Source: Ceratobasidium sp. AG-K (taxonomy: Eukaryota; Basidiomycota; Agaricomycetes; Cantharellales; Ceratobasidiaceae). Taken from it: a stretch of DNA of 64,000 bases. Position numbers and translations under genes: made by a program. The notes beneath the pieces are model-generated. The model made no database searches. It saw nothing but the letters and a program-made list of their open reading frames with translations, and had not been told where the DNA came from. The DNA lies in assembly GCA_037039685.1 (NCBI GenBank), contig JAWNGF010000001.1:3348001-3412000 (forward strand). The letters run 5' to 3'. Numbering within the stretch: the first letter of the stretch is position 1; every line of letters starts with the position of its first letter. This document shows, one piece after another, positions 31,721 through 42,342 of this stretch.

Positions 31721-33934
31721 TGCAGTGTAATCTTTTGTGGTCGTCCAAAGACTTGCTGTCGTCGTCAGCGTCGTGGAGGCTTCTGGCGAACAAGCTAGTG
31801 GCACGTGAACCAATCATGAACAAGCATTACCGGATCAAGGGCCAGGATGTACCGGAAGCACAAATTTGGGTGACGTCTCGTGCAGGGGTTTGCGCACGAC
31901 ACTGACGAGGTGAGTTTATGCGTCCGACATCTGGACGCCATGACGAGTGTAGTATGAATCGCTACATCGAAGATAAGCATATAGCTTTCTTATGAACTAC
32001 AAACATCTATACCCACATTTCTGAGCTTTCGGTCTATCGGATGAATGGTGGACACGTACTGACCCGGACCTGTCATCTCTACAGGTGATCGACATTGGAC
32101 GCTACTATACTACTACTACGGGTAAATATCAAGCCATCACCTCTGTTTCCCTTCCCTGCCCTACTTGCAAGATGAACAATCATAGAAGTCAAGCCCCGAG
32201 TTGTGTTTGTTCCTACGTGAAGGACTCGACATTGACGATCCAAATCCTTCTGATTCTTATGGCTTGAAATTGTACCCACTGCGACGCATGACACTGACAC
32301 CTGTCTTTTAGATAAGCCACATCTCTGGCAGTTGCCGTGTATGCCGGCGAAACACATCAAGTGAGTGGAGTTTGGTTTTGCCATCCTTCATCCCGAGAGG
32401 ATTACCTTTTAATCAGACTTGGATTTGCATTTCACGATGCAAACTGACGATAATATAGTCTTCAACCAAATGATCTTTTCCTTTTTAATATGCGTGTTTC
32501 GCCCAACTTGAACTGACATTCAAAAAAGTTTTCAGATTTTGAATTTCACCAGCCTCGAGGTGCGTAGATGCTCGAGCCAGGCTGGTCCCGCATACACTTG
32601 TAGTTACAAATTTGACAAACGTACATGTTTTATGCTATACGTAGTATATATTTGTTGTAGCAACGATGAACGTTTGGGGGGGTACTCGGTGGTTGTTTGC
32701 GACTTCCACGGGCAGCACGAAATTCGTTCCCACTCCGCGCCTATCTTGACAACAGCGGGGTGTTTGTCCGACAGCGTTGGCTAGACACTGAGCCAGGAAA
32801 GTACGCGTCATCTGTGTCGCGTAATGACCAAGCTCTATGGATTGGCGCCTTGTCCGACCTGGGCTCGGTGCAATACATGGCGATTGTTCACCGCCAACGG
32901 TACAATGGAGCCTAAATGCATGGCGCTTCGGCTCCGGAGCTCGTCATTGTCCGAGATAGTTTGTCGCCCGGGCGATGGCTTGGACCGGGCGGAGGAAATT
33001 CCAGAAATTATGACTCCGTGGGTCTATTCAGTCCCAGTTCAAAGCGAACATTACCGCATTAGTGTCTAGCTGGTCCAGCTTTCGTCATAACGAATGCTTC
33101 CTCGCCGCGATTGTTGACAGGAGAGTCTGGATTATGTTTTTGGACCGACATTTGGCTTTGTGGCAACCAGGGGCACTCTTCCAACTGTGGTCAAGGGTCA
33201 ACTTCGCTGTCTTTTCGCGCCACCGTCCCCCTAGACCGGTAATCCCCTTGGGGCTTCCGATCTGAAACCGGATAGGATTCTCCCGTTCGATCCATTTCTC
33301 CCTGTTCACGGCCGATTTCAGCGACCAAAGCGGTGACTTTTCATGCGGTAGTCTACTCATTTATTTACCTGGGCTATTCGGCTAGCGGTAGTCCAGAGAG
33401 TTATTGTATTTCACACTCTGGTTTTGGACCGTAGCGACCACAAGGGCGTCGTTTCAACCCGAGCCGCCATCATCCCCTGCGCATAATCATCATCGCGCCA
33501 TCAGCGTATGGCGAGCGCTCAGGGTTTCCAGCCGGAAATGATGAGCGATATATGGCGGCTGAGCAATGGTTTGCCCATGGCGAGTGGTAACGACGTTGGC
33601 GCTACGCGCCTGGTTTGCAACGTGTTTCGTCGTCCAGGAGTCTAAATTACTATCCGACATAGACTTTCCGGCGGTCACCTGCGCAAAATGGTAACAGCAG
33701 AACGGAAGCGCGGTGAACCCGAATTGGATTGAAAGCTGACTATATAGCGCAAACTGTCTGGAACGGTCAATCACATCCCTCAAATCCGCTACACTAGTCT
33801 CGTCCCCCGCAAGACGTTCGCTTCAACAAACCATAATATCGCCCCACTCTCGTTCCCCAGCCTTGTTTCATACTCTAGCCTAACACAGCGAACCCTGTCC
33901 GAAGAGAAAATACGAAAAACAGTCTGTGTATAAA
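31721..33934. other. 2.2-kb gene-poor divergent region
   Basis: The longest gap in the window, between STS1 (minus) and the REX4-like gene (plus). Frames are short (at most ~100 codons) with mixed composition. Pieces around 32690-33260 look coding-like in base composition, but no domain or splice chain emerged. It may hold promoters, a long non-coding RNA or an eroded gene. None can be shown. Confidence 0.45.
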
Positions 33935-35033
33935 ATGCGGGCGTCGGATCTCCCTTACGAGTAAGTCACTCTTCTCCTCTCCGCCGGTCGCAGAACCCCG
34001 CCCCCCCTTCTACTTCCTCAACTTTAACTAACTCAAACTAATTTCTACCAGTATGGCTGATGTTATTGCCCTCAACACCCAGTGAGTAACGTCATCTCCT
34101 CGTTCCTGCGTGGCGCTCATCGTTCGACGTCATTAGGTATGTTGGCATCGGCGCCGGCGGCTCCGTACCTATGTTGGCGTAAGTCTCGCACTCCTCGCCC
34201 AAACCTGTTTTCGTCGTGGCTAACTGAGCGCGCAACAGTCGTGTCTCCTTCGTCGACTATCGCGGTCACGTGGTGTACGATAAGTTTGTGATTCCTGGCC
34301 AACCGGGTATGTGCTCGCCGAGGTTATGGTACCACGCCTCAAACTAACATGAACATTAGTCGTGAACTACCGCACGTCGTCCACTGGATTACAACCCCAG
34401 GACCTTGTAGGTCCCGATGCGGTATCGTTTGCCGATGCCCAGGCCATGGCGGCGCACTTGCTTCGTGGTCGGATCGTCGTTGGTCACAGCCTGTGGCTCG
34501 ATTTGCAGGTGGGTTCCTAGCACGTTTCTCTGTAGCAGATTGTAAACGTATTTCTATTACAGGTTCTCGGTGTTAGTCACCCCGCCTCTGATACCCGCGA
34601 CGTTGGGTTATACCTGCCTTTCCGCACCGCGCTCAAGACCCCCAACCAAGTTATTGGCCTCCAGACTCTAGTCTGGCAACTCATGCGACGAAAGATCCAG
34701 GAGAACCACCACAACCCTGTAAGTTTATTTTCAGAATTAATTTCCTGTCTCTGACGTTATGACGATAGGTTGAGAATGCGAGGGCAGCCCTAGACCTTTT
34801 CCGAAGCCACGAGGCCGAGTAAGTCCTTCCCCGCCGATCTCTGACCCCTATTCTCACATACACGTGCAGCTGGCAAAAAACTGTGTCCAGTGGTCAATGG
34901 CCTTGCGCACTGCCTCCCTCATCCTATTCCCGATGTACGTATTTACCCTACACGTGTGCGTCGCCCCTCGCATATTGACACACCATTTGTCGTACAGGCT
35001 ATCTCTAATCAAATAATCAACCTCGAAAAATGA
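33935..35033 (+). CDS. REX4/ISG20-like exonuclease-fold protein with degenerate active site
   Basis: A chain of small exons from ATG 33935: MRASDLPY, DMADVIALNTQ, YVGIGAGGSVPMLA, RVSFVDYRGHVVYDKFVIPG, VVNYRTSSTGLQPQDL, VSFADAQAMAAHLLRGRIVV, GHSLWLDLQ, VLGVSHPASDTRDVGLYLPF, LQTLVWQLMRRKIQENHHNP and VENARAALDLFRSHEAEWQ. Order and wording follow the REX4 subfamily of DEDDh exonucleases, which process rRNA precursors. The first motif, normally D-C-E, reads L-N-T here, and the final acidic residue before A-R-A is Asn, so metal-binding acids appear lost. GH...D and the R-D motif remain. The tail is disturbed by an A6 run (34875-34880): as written it reads on to an early stop, and with one A fewer it gives KLCPVVNGLAHCLPHPIPD, an intron, then AISNQIINLEK-stop. 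Confidence 0.72.
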
Positions 35034-35481
35034 GCTCCCACATTCAGTTGAGCTGAACTGTGGGGGGTACTTGGAACTTTCGAATTGAAACATTGGACTA
35101 CTTGTAAACTTTTCTAATCCGCGCTAACCTTATTCCTCTTCGTTCCTTCGCATTCACCTTTGCTTTCGCTTTCGTTATGACTCCATATGCTAGACTCATA
35201 TGCTAGTTCTTATTACCTCACTTCATGCCTCGTAATTCTCCTACCTGTTGTTCTACCTTATTCGTACCCTTTATGATCGCCGCTATAGAGACTCCTAGTA
35301 TATAGTTCTACATAATCTTCTGTATAGTCTAGCCACTTTTACTTCAACTTATAATCTAGTTTGTCACTCTTAGGAAATGTGGGATTGGTGTATAGCTTTC
35401 TGGTGTGCACCGACTAGCCGACTGGTTTCACTCTTAGGCTCGAGTCTGGAGAGAATCAATCTTTGTTCTGCTGACCTTCCT
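35034..35481. other. convergent 3' region, pyrimidine-rich
   Basis: A C/T-rich, AT-rich stretch with many CTTCG and CTAG words and no open frame. It probably forms the 3' UTRs of the flanking genes. Confidence 0.5.
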
Positions 35482-36839
35482 TCAAAAAGTTCGTACCTTT
35501 TCGGCCCCCATTGTCCGCATCAATGACTCATACACCAAGAAGGCGCATGCATTCACTGGGAATGCGCGAATGATACACAGACTTAGACCCCTGTAGTATT
35601 CACGCCAACCCTGCCTAGCGTATATGTCTCTTGCAACAGACCAGAAGCTCAACTTCGGCGAATCAAGGGGCGCGGCGAGAATCCGACTACCCGACGAGCC
35701 CAGGCTCAGCATGTGGCGCCTCACATTGCAGTGATACTCACTTTTTGATATTATCAAACGGAATGCCCATGATCCAATACCCAAACGATCCAAACCCACC
35801 GGCCAGAAAGTTCGCAACCGGCGTCGTCATCTATGCGAGTCGATTAACGCATACAGTTTGTTATTGTTTCAGAAACATACCTGAAGCGAGGTCCCATCAA
35901 GTAGAGAAAAGGAACGCAATAAGACTTCATACGAGGAAAACATCCAACAAAACGAGCTTCGGTACACGAGGCTACTCGCAAATCCTCGCCACATGCCAGA
36001 CAGACCTTGTACGCGGTGTATTTGTCGGATGAGGTCGATGACGCCTGGGCCGAGGTGCGTGTGAGGCACAACTCGGGAGACGTCTAATCCACTTACCTTT
36101 GAATTGTCGGTCTTTCACATTGCGCTGTGTTTGCATTTGAAGTTTGACTAAGTAATGCGATGAGCTTAGCAATTGGGGGCGTGAGCCATTTTCACCTTTC
36201 AGTACCTCTGTGTAAGCGTCAATACATGATCTAGTTAGCGTCAAAGCGATGATGAGCGTACCCATGGGGTGAGCTATTACTGCGCCGGTCCATCCTGCAC
36301 CGAGACCTGCCAGCCAATGTCCAAATAGTGTTAGCCGTTTCGCGCTTGGATCTGGAGACCTTGGAACCGGCTCCGTAAGTCCGTTTCGGATGAGGTACAA
36401 GCGATAGTTGTGGAGTGAACCGAGGAGCAATGAGTCGCTCGCCCCCCATACAACCATCGGCGGTAATGCTCCTTTGTATAGAGCCAAAGGGGACTGTGGA
36501 ACTCAAACGGTTAGAGGAACAAATGCAATAGACGCATAAACGCACCTCCTTCCTAACTATTTTCCAGAAACAGTCTATTGCGCCTTGGTATGTGCCTGGT
36601 GGTGCGACTTGTAGTCGGGTTTTGACCGTGTCAAATCTTGCCAAGCTAGTCAAATGGCTGAAGGGAGGAGCAAAATTTTACTTTACCCATGGCCCACCAG
36701 AACCTTGGTTGGTTTGGTTTTAGAACTCGGGGATGTAAATAACTTGGCGACGTACCTTGGTCACACCCGAGCCAACACCAGCAACCGCACCGGCAATCCG
36801 AATGTGATTACCGCCTGCAGGGCCCTCTTTTGAAGTCAT
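35482..36839 (-). CDS. mitochondrial carrier family protein
   Basis: Start ATG 36839 (MTSKEGPAGGNHIRIAGAV). Three carrier repeats can be traced. Repeat 1: AGVGSGVTK, VLVGHG, FDTVKTRLQVAPPGTYQG, with Gly where the signature Pro is usual. Repeat 2: GHWLAGLGAGWTGAVIAHPM, then a 12-nt exon (36196-36207) giving EVLK, then VKLQMQTQ, which together form P-M-E-V-L-K, the P-x-E-x-x-K signature. This is followed by GPVDLIRQIHRVQGLSGMWRG. Repeat 3: GGFGSFGYWIMGIPFDNIKNR and GWREYYRGLSLCIIRAFPVN. It ends GAEKVRTF-stop. About 300 aa, the usual length. These proteins exchange small metabolites across the inner mitochondrial membrane. It resembles the basic/carnitine-type branch, but the substrate is not assignable. 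Confidence 0.82.
36196..36207 (-). other. 12-nt microexon in the mitochondrial carrier gene
   Basis: On the minus strand the 12 bases are flanked by an ACACAG acceptor and a GTGAAA donor, with GCTAAC and GCTAAG branch-like sites in the two flanking introns. Including it restores the carrier signature P-M-E-V-L-K. Skipping it leaves P-M-V-K, which lacks the acidic residue. Confidence 0.65.
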
Positions 36840-37031
36840 CAGTGTTCTGATGATACGTGGATGTATGAGGACCAGGAATACACTAGACAAGGGGTCCAGC
36901 ACGCGAGTTTCAATACTCACCAGCTGCGCAGACCGGTTGGGTGATCGGGCAGCGACCTGCAAGATGATGTAAATCGCACGTGACTTCATCCTAGTCCACG
37001 ACGGCGCTTGTCGATAACCATTGACTCCAAA

Positions 37032-39828
37032 ATGTCAGACTTTTTCCGTTTGGCAGACAGGTTCAAAGATAAGCTAGGGATATCCGGCTCGAGCGTGCCT
37101 AATCAACAAACACAATACGGTAGTGGGGCGCATTCTCAGATTCCGTACGGAGGACCCTCGGATGGCGGATATCAGCACCAAACTGCAAACATGCCATACA
37201 GCTATCAACCGCAACAGTATGGGAACCAAGAGCCTTGGAATAGTCCATCTTCCGGTCCAGGCCTCTCTCCTTCTAGCCAATATCCTCAACCTTCTTACCC
37301 ATATCAACCTGATCATGGGTCTTCCCAGTCATGGGCGCCCCCCCAACCGCCCCGGCCGGGACCTCCTCCAATTCCAGAACGGCCTGACATGAGCGCTGGA
37401 CGCGAAATTGAATTTAAACCCACACCGCAGCACTCAACCCACCAAGTCGGTGCAATTTACGCCCCAGGCACGTACCCGACCCCAGAGTTACTCCCGTTCC
37501 CGCTAGGGAAACATGGCATACTGCGTGATCCTGAGTATGGTTTCACCACCCAGTCTATTCAGCAGCGACTCGATGAGCTTGGCCCCAATTCGACGTTATA
37601 CTTGCCTCCTGGGTCGAGATGGGAGGTGGAATCAATGATTACAATGCATCCTTTCCAGGAGCTCGCTACCGAGGGCTATCCAAGCACTGAGCACGAGATG
37701 GCGTGGCTTGAAGCTCGACAGGAGTGTCACGGCCACTTGATATCCGGGTTTGGAAAATCCGGCGTTCGCTTGCGCAACATTTTGGTCGAAGGACATCGTG
37801 AAAAGGTAAAGGTCAGCCTGCTGTCAACAACAACTCCGCCTAACATTTAACCCAGTTTGGACACGACCCGGAGGGGAAATGTATGATTATACTGGGCGAT
37901 ACGAATACATGTAATCAAGTGTGTCCATATGCAACCGTGGAATACGGACATGACCTTACCTCATTTATTCTAGGTAGTTGATAGGTGCATCATCCGCAAC
38001 CCCAGACACTGGTCATGCCTTCAAGCGTTTGAGGGCAGTACAAATATCCGGATCACGAATAACTTTATCGGACCGGCAGGGTACGGTGCGGACATCGAGG
38101 AAGGCAAGTGGGCCGACGGCATCGTAAGTGATCTACCCAGCGTCATCAAGCGCACACTCTTACACCAACCCTATGTTAGAGCTTTTCTGCTAGCGATGGT
38201 TTAGTAGCCGGGAATCTGATTGTGGATGCCACGGATGGCGCGATAGGTGCGAAGGCACACCACCAGCATCGCGTCAATATCCTAACGTCTCGGATTATTC
38301 CAGTTATTTTCGGCGCGCCGGGCTCGCTGATTACAAGCAATACCATCGTCAACCGACACAGATTATGTGAGAAGCGGCATTATGCGCACTCATGACGTTG
38401 GCAGAGCTGATTCATGTGGTAACAGGTTTGGGCGGGTTGAATTTGGTTGATTATAACCCTCGTGAGTTTTGGATTGGCTCTGCACACGTAATGTTTGTTT
38501 ATAAGGTTTAGACAAGGGAAATTACAACTATACGAGAGTAATCAACAATACCATTCAGACGCAAGGCGCATATATCAAGGTTGGGGTAGGCCAGGGCCCT
38601 AGCATCCTTGGTACTAGTAATGCAGATAGCATCGAAACCGGTGCCATCGTCATGCGCAACCTCATCGAATCCAAAGACGTTGGACACGGCAAAGGAGGAT
38701 TGGGGTACGGGTACGCTGTTGGCTCAGACACTGCCAACTGGACGTGCATCGACAACGTATCCGCACCTGGTGTAGAGTACTACGGTGACATTTCGGCCTC
38801 GCTGCCAGAACTGATATCGTCTCCGGCCCCATTCGTGCGAGATGGTCCTGCCGAGGCGCGAGGTCGCCTCCAACCTGAATTTGTGCAAGGTACGTGATTT
38901 GTTTGGCACTACCCGGCCTCTTGACTGACTTCCGCAGGCCATATCGAATGCATGTTCCGTATCAAACCGGGTCCCTCGACTGTTCTTGGATGGAGCCCTG
39001 GGCAGCTACACCTTTCGATCGGCTCGCACGTTAGTCTCAGGTCCACACGACTCTGTTTTGATCGCGGAGGGGAGTTATGTGTACGTTCGCATGATCAACA
39101 TCACAATGGGCGCGTACTTTGGGTTGGAGGGAGCGGGTGGATACATCGCGATCGAGACGCAGCGCTCATCTTTGGGCCTGGCGGAAAGCTGCTCATAACA
39201 GACACCAGTAACAACTCGATACTGCACGATTTTACGCCCCATATACGCACGCCTGATCACCCGGACACAGAAGATGCTCACTCGCTTGTGCTCTGCGAAG
39301 TTCCCGGTCGACCGTGTTTGGCCGTCTCGAGTCCGGCTCCGCATGCCAACACACTCTTCATGTCATCGTACATAGAGCGATGCGGACGAGAGTTCCGAGT
39401 CGGTCAATTTGTCGCGCGGCATTGCGGCAACGGGCGAGGTACGCTCGTGTACGTACTGAATCCATACACACAACTGGAGGTCTTGCGTACACGGCACGAC
39501 GGACCAATCAAGCAGCTCGAATGGCCGCTGGACGAAAACGAATGGGCGGTAGAATGGAGCTCGCCGAACGAGCCGAGCGGGGAGCAGGTCTTGGACGCAA
39601 AGTTGGCTTGGCAAGGGGATGGCAACTTGGTAAGAAGGTTTCTGTTTCCGGCGTTCATTTCGGCTGAGGTCCATCAAGGTCATTTATGCGTCTGGCGGAG
39701 TTCCATGGGCGAGTGGATCACACGGTTGCGAACCACAGGCAACGATTTTACGCTGGGGATTGGGTACGCCGGAGGAGCCGTATCTGGAGATTGTAAACGA
39801 CGAAGGGACGAGAGCTTGGAGCACTTGA
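37032..39828 (+). CDS. right-handed beta-helix protein fused to B-lectin-like repeats, frameshifted near the end
   Basis: Start ATG 37032 (MSDFFRLADRFKDKLGIS). There is no signal peptide. A Pro/Gln/Tyr/Ser-rich disordered region covers residues ~20-125. The next ~450 residues look like a pectin-lyase-type parallel beta-helix with repeated N-x-I/V turns (RLRNILVEGHREK, CIIRNPRHWSC, TNIRITNNFIGPAGYGADIE, LVAGNLIVDATDGAIGA, HRVNILTSRIIPVIFGAPGS, LITSNTIVNRHRL, YTRVINNTIQTQGAYIK). After GHIECMFRIKPGPSTVLGW come lectin-like repeats: LCFDRGGELCVRS, ALIFGPGGKLLITD and LAWQGDGNLVVHQG, the last close to the QxDxNxVxY sugar site of bulb lectins. One extra G in the run 39755-39758 breaks the end. Removing it gives LGLGTPEEPYLEIVNDEG and a stop at 39828. 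Function unknown; a carbohydrate-related role is inferred. Confidence 0.7.
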
Positions 39829-40365
39829 GTGTATGCACATGGTCCTACAATTGCAATTCTTGCATTTTACTCCAAGTCGTACGATGGTCTGCGCTTGGAG
39901 GACAAGAACGGCAAGCAATTTACATGTGTTATGACTGGTCAGATCTTGATCGACAAGCCATCGTCCATTTTCGGGAAGCCAAGTCTAATCCACTCGCTTC
40001 TGATCGACCCTCGAGTCCATAAAGGTAATCACATCCGGAACGGCCCTTGCCATTGTTATGATCTCGGCAAGATTGTCGAGATTTTCGGATTGCCAGTCAA
40101 AGAGAATAACTACAAATTTTGATGTACATCGGTTAGAGCGCTGATCATTGCGCGACAAGTAGAGTGGCAACAATAGTAAAAGTCCACCCGGAGATAGAAT
40201 AGATTGCATACGGGTCAAGCAAGGACAGCGGAGGGTCGGACAGTAAATGAGCGTCAAGCGGTGGGTATCAATGAATGAATGAACGAGCGATCGCCCGAGG
40301 TAAGAAAATGTGATAGATGAAGAGCCCAGCAAAACAATCAATCAAGAAGGGGAGAAAAATGTTTG
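39829..40365. other. convergent 3' region
   Basis: A plus-strand frame at 39829-40122 follows the lectin gene, but its composition is ordinary and it has no domain. Otherwise nothing is seen. Confidence 0.45.
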
Positions 40366-41966
40366 TCAAGACCTTAATGGGTCGTCCACAGTGTTGGGCT
40401 CAGTAGGCGCGCCCGTCGCCGACGGAGGCGAACTCCGAGGTTGAACCTGGGTATACATGGGCGGGAGTTCGACCACATCGTCGTCGTCCACTTCCCCAGC
40501 GTCGGTGTGCAGCACGAATCTAATTTCAAATCAATGAGAAGTTCACGCGGCTCTTGACGACGAGTACTCACCTTTGCGGGCCCGAGCGAACCGAGCCTGA
40601 AGTCGAAGCCGCAGCCATTTGCGCCTTGGTCATGCCACTCATGCTCGTGCCGTTGGACATGGCACGCGTATGTCTCAGGCCTCCCACTTCAGTATCGTGT
40701 ATACTTCCTCTGTCTCCCGAGAAATAGCTGCGTGCATCGGACGGAGGGGGAAGGACGTAGGGATCTGGGTCGTACACGCTTCGCTCGCGGTCTTGGTTGA
40801 ATGGGTCTCCAGTCCGAGGTGACGGCAGGGGATAGCGTGCCATGCCTCCTGCTCCACTCCGCCCAGATTGATCGTCGGGGAGCAGATCGACTGATCGACC
40901 GCGTCGCTTATTGATTCCTTGAATGGATGATTCATCTTCCAAGTCTCGTTTGCGCTTGGTATTCTTTTGTATGAAGAACCAGATGAGCGAGGCAATAGCT
41001 GCGAGAAAGACCGTGCCTCCTGCGATGCTAGCACCAATTACGGCCCCATTGTTGTTGGAAGCAGGCGTAGTGGAAGGTACTGAGGAGGCTGATGCTGTAG
41101 ACGTAGGAACAGTAGCAGTTGTAGACTGTGCTGTAGAGCTAGGCGAATCGCTGTTAATGCACGACCTGTCGTCTGAAGCGCTGACAGTGTAGAGGTCGGT
41201 AACGCCACCCTGGCGCCCTTGAGCATCAGACATGGTGAACACCACACTGGTACCACTTGCAACATTGACATTCCAGGTATACGAGGTGCCTTGAGGAGGG
41301 GTGAGTGTGAATGTCTAGTAACTAGGTGAGCAAGCTGAAACAGCACTTGGCGAAAGGCGTACCTTGCCCAACGGTATCAGCCCAGTGATAGTAATGGGCT
41401 GCACGGCCTTGCCATAGTCGCTCCAGACGTAGGGCCGGCATTGCTGCAGAGAGCTATACAGGCCGTATGTAAAGGCCGTACCAGGGTCGGTTGTATTGCA
41501 CGAACTGCTGCCAGTCCCCGCAGTCAACACTCCAGATGTCCCCCCACTGCCCACACCAGTCGCGTCGGACATGGTCAACAGAAAACGGCCCTGATTCTGG
41601 TCGCCGGTGACTCTGAGAGTGGTAGTAAACGACCCATGGGTGCCGTTGAATGCGCTATCGGGGATAGTAATGTTTTGCAATGTGCTGTAGAACTAGAGGG
41701 TGTTGCGTGAGCTAGAAGTAGGAAGGTTGTTTGGGTGAGAACTCACAGGTGTGACCTACAGGCGGGGTTGATGTCATTGGTGAGCTTCGAGATCGGACAT
41801 GAGGACAAAGAGCATGGCTTACAAAAAGATAAAAAGGAGCTGTTCCGCCTGTCCAGGACACGGTTAAATCCCCACATTGGACCGGGGAAGTGTAACTAAA
41901 AGAAAATGCATGGGCCTGGATAGAGAGTACGCTCAGTACTGCGAGTGAGCGTACGACACGCGACAT
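40366..41966 (-). CDS. secreted-ectodomain single-pass membrane protein (basidiomycete type)
   Basis: Start ATG 41966 opens with a signal peptide (MSRVVRSLAVLSVLSIQAHA). The ectodomain begins FSFSYTSPVQCGDLTVSWTG and carries scattered Cys and N-glycosylation sites (LQNITIPDSAFNGTHG, SSCNTTDPGTAF, ASNNNGA). It is followed by a Ser/Thr/Pro stalk. One transmembrane helix follows (GASIAGGTVFLAAIASLIWF), then a basic stop-transfer (KNTKRKRD). The cytosolic tail is disordered and rich in Ser, Pro and Arg. The last exon gives an acidic/PPxY-containing end (VDDDDVVELPPMYTQVQ) and stops at 40366. The layout resembles fungal cell-surface or sensor-like proteins, including Ser-rich wall sensors. No specific family domain was recognised, so the sensor role is only a possibility. 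The PPMY motif could bind WW-domain ligases. Confidence 0.72.
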
Positions 41967-42342
41967 ATTGCGTTGTACAATGTGGTAATACAGTGCTGTG
42001 AGCTCAGCGCAGAGCACAAGGAACAAGGACGGCAATGGGGGCAGTCACTAGGCAGAGATAGTGGGCGTAGAGTTTATGTTGAATGCTTCCTCCGGCGGAT
42101 GCACGTGCCGACGATTGCACCGCTTCAAATAGCATTACGCCCACTTCCCATTAAAGTACTATGAGTTCGACGATCCAGAGCATGTTCAGATCCGTTTATA
42201 TTCCCACCCGCAGCGAGCTCCACATCTTACGACTTGACCTCGCCTTTTGCTGATTACGCGAGATGACCGGGGCGCGGTTGTCTCGATCACGTGCTCTTGC
42301 TCCTCATTTCTCCCATCGACCGACGTCCGTGGGCGCCCCTCT
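41967..42342. promoter_or_regulatory. divergent promoter region (membrane protein / ADCK1-like kinase)
   Basis: Short divergent spacer. Contains a CACGTG E-box-like word at ~42288 but no other supported element. Confidence 0.4.

Noticed and set aside
38986..39198. Alternative frame over the lectin region that also looks protein-like
   Set aside because: The other frame contains the repeated LxFxxxGxL lectin units and continues much further, so it was preferred.
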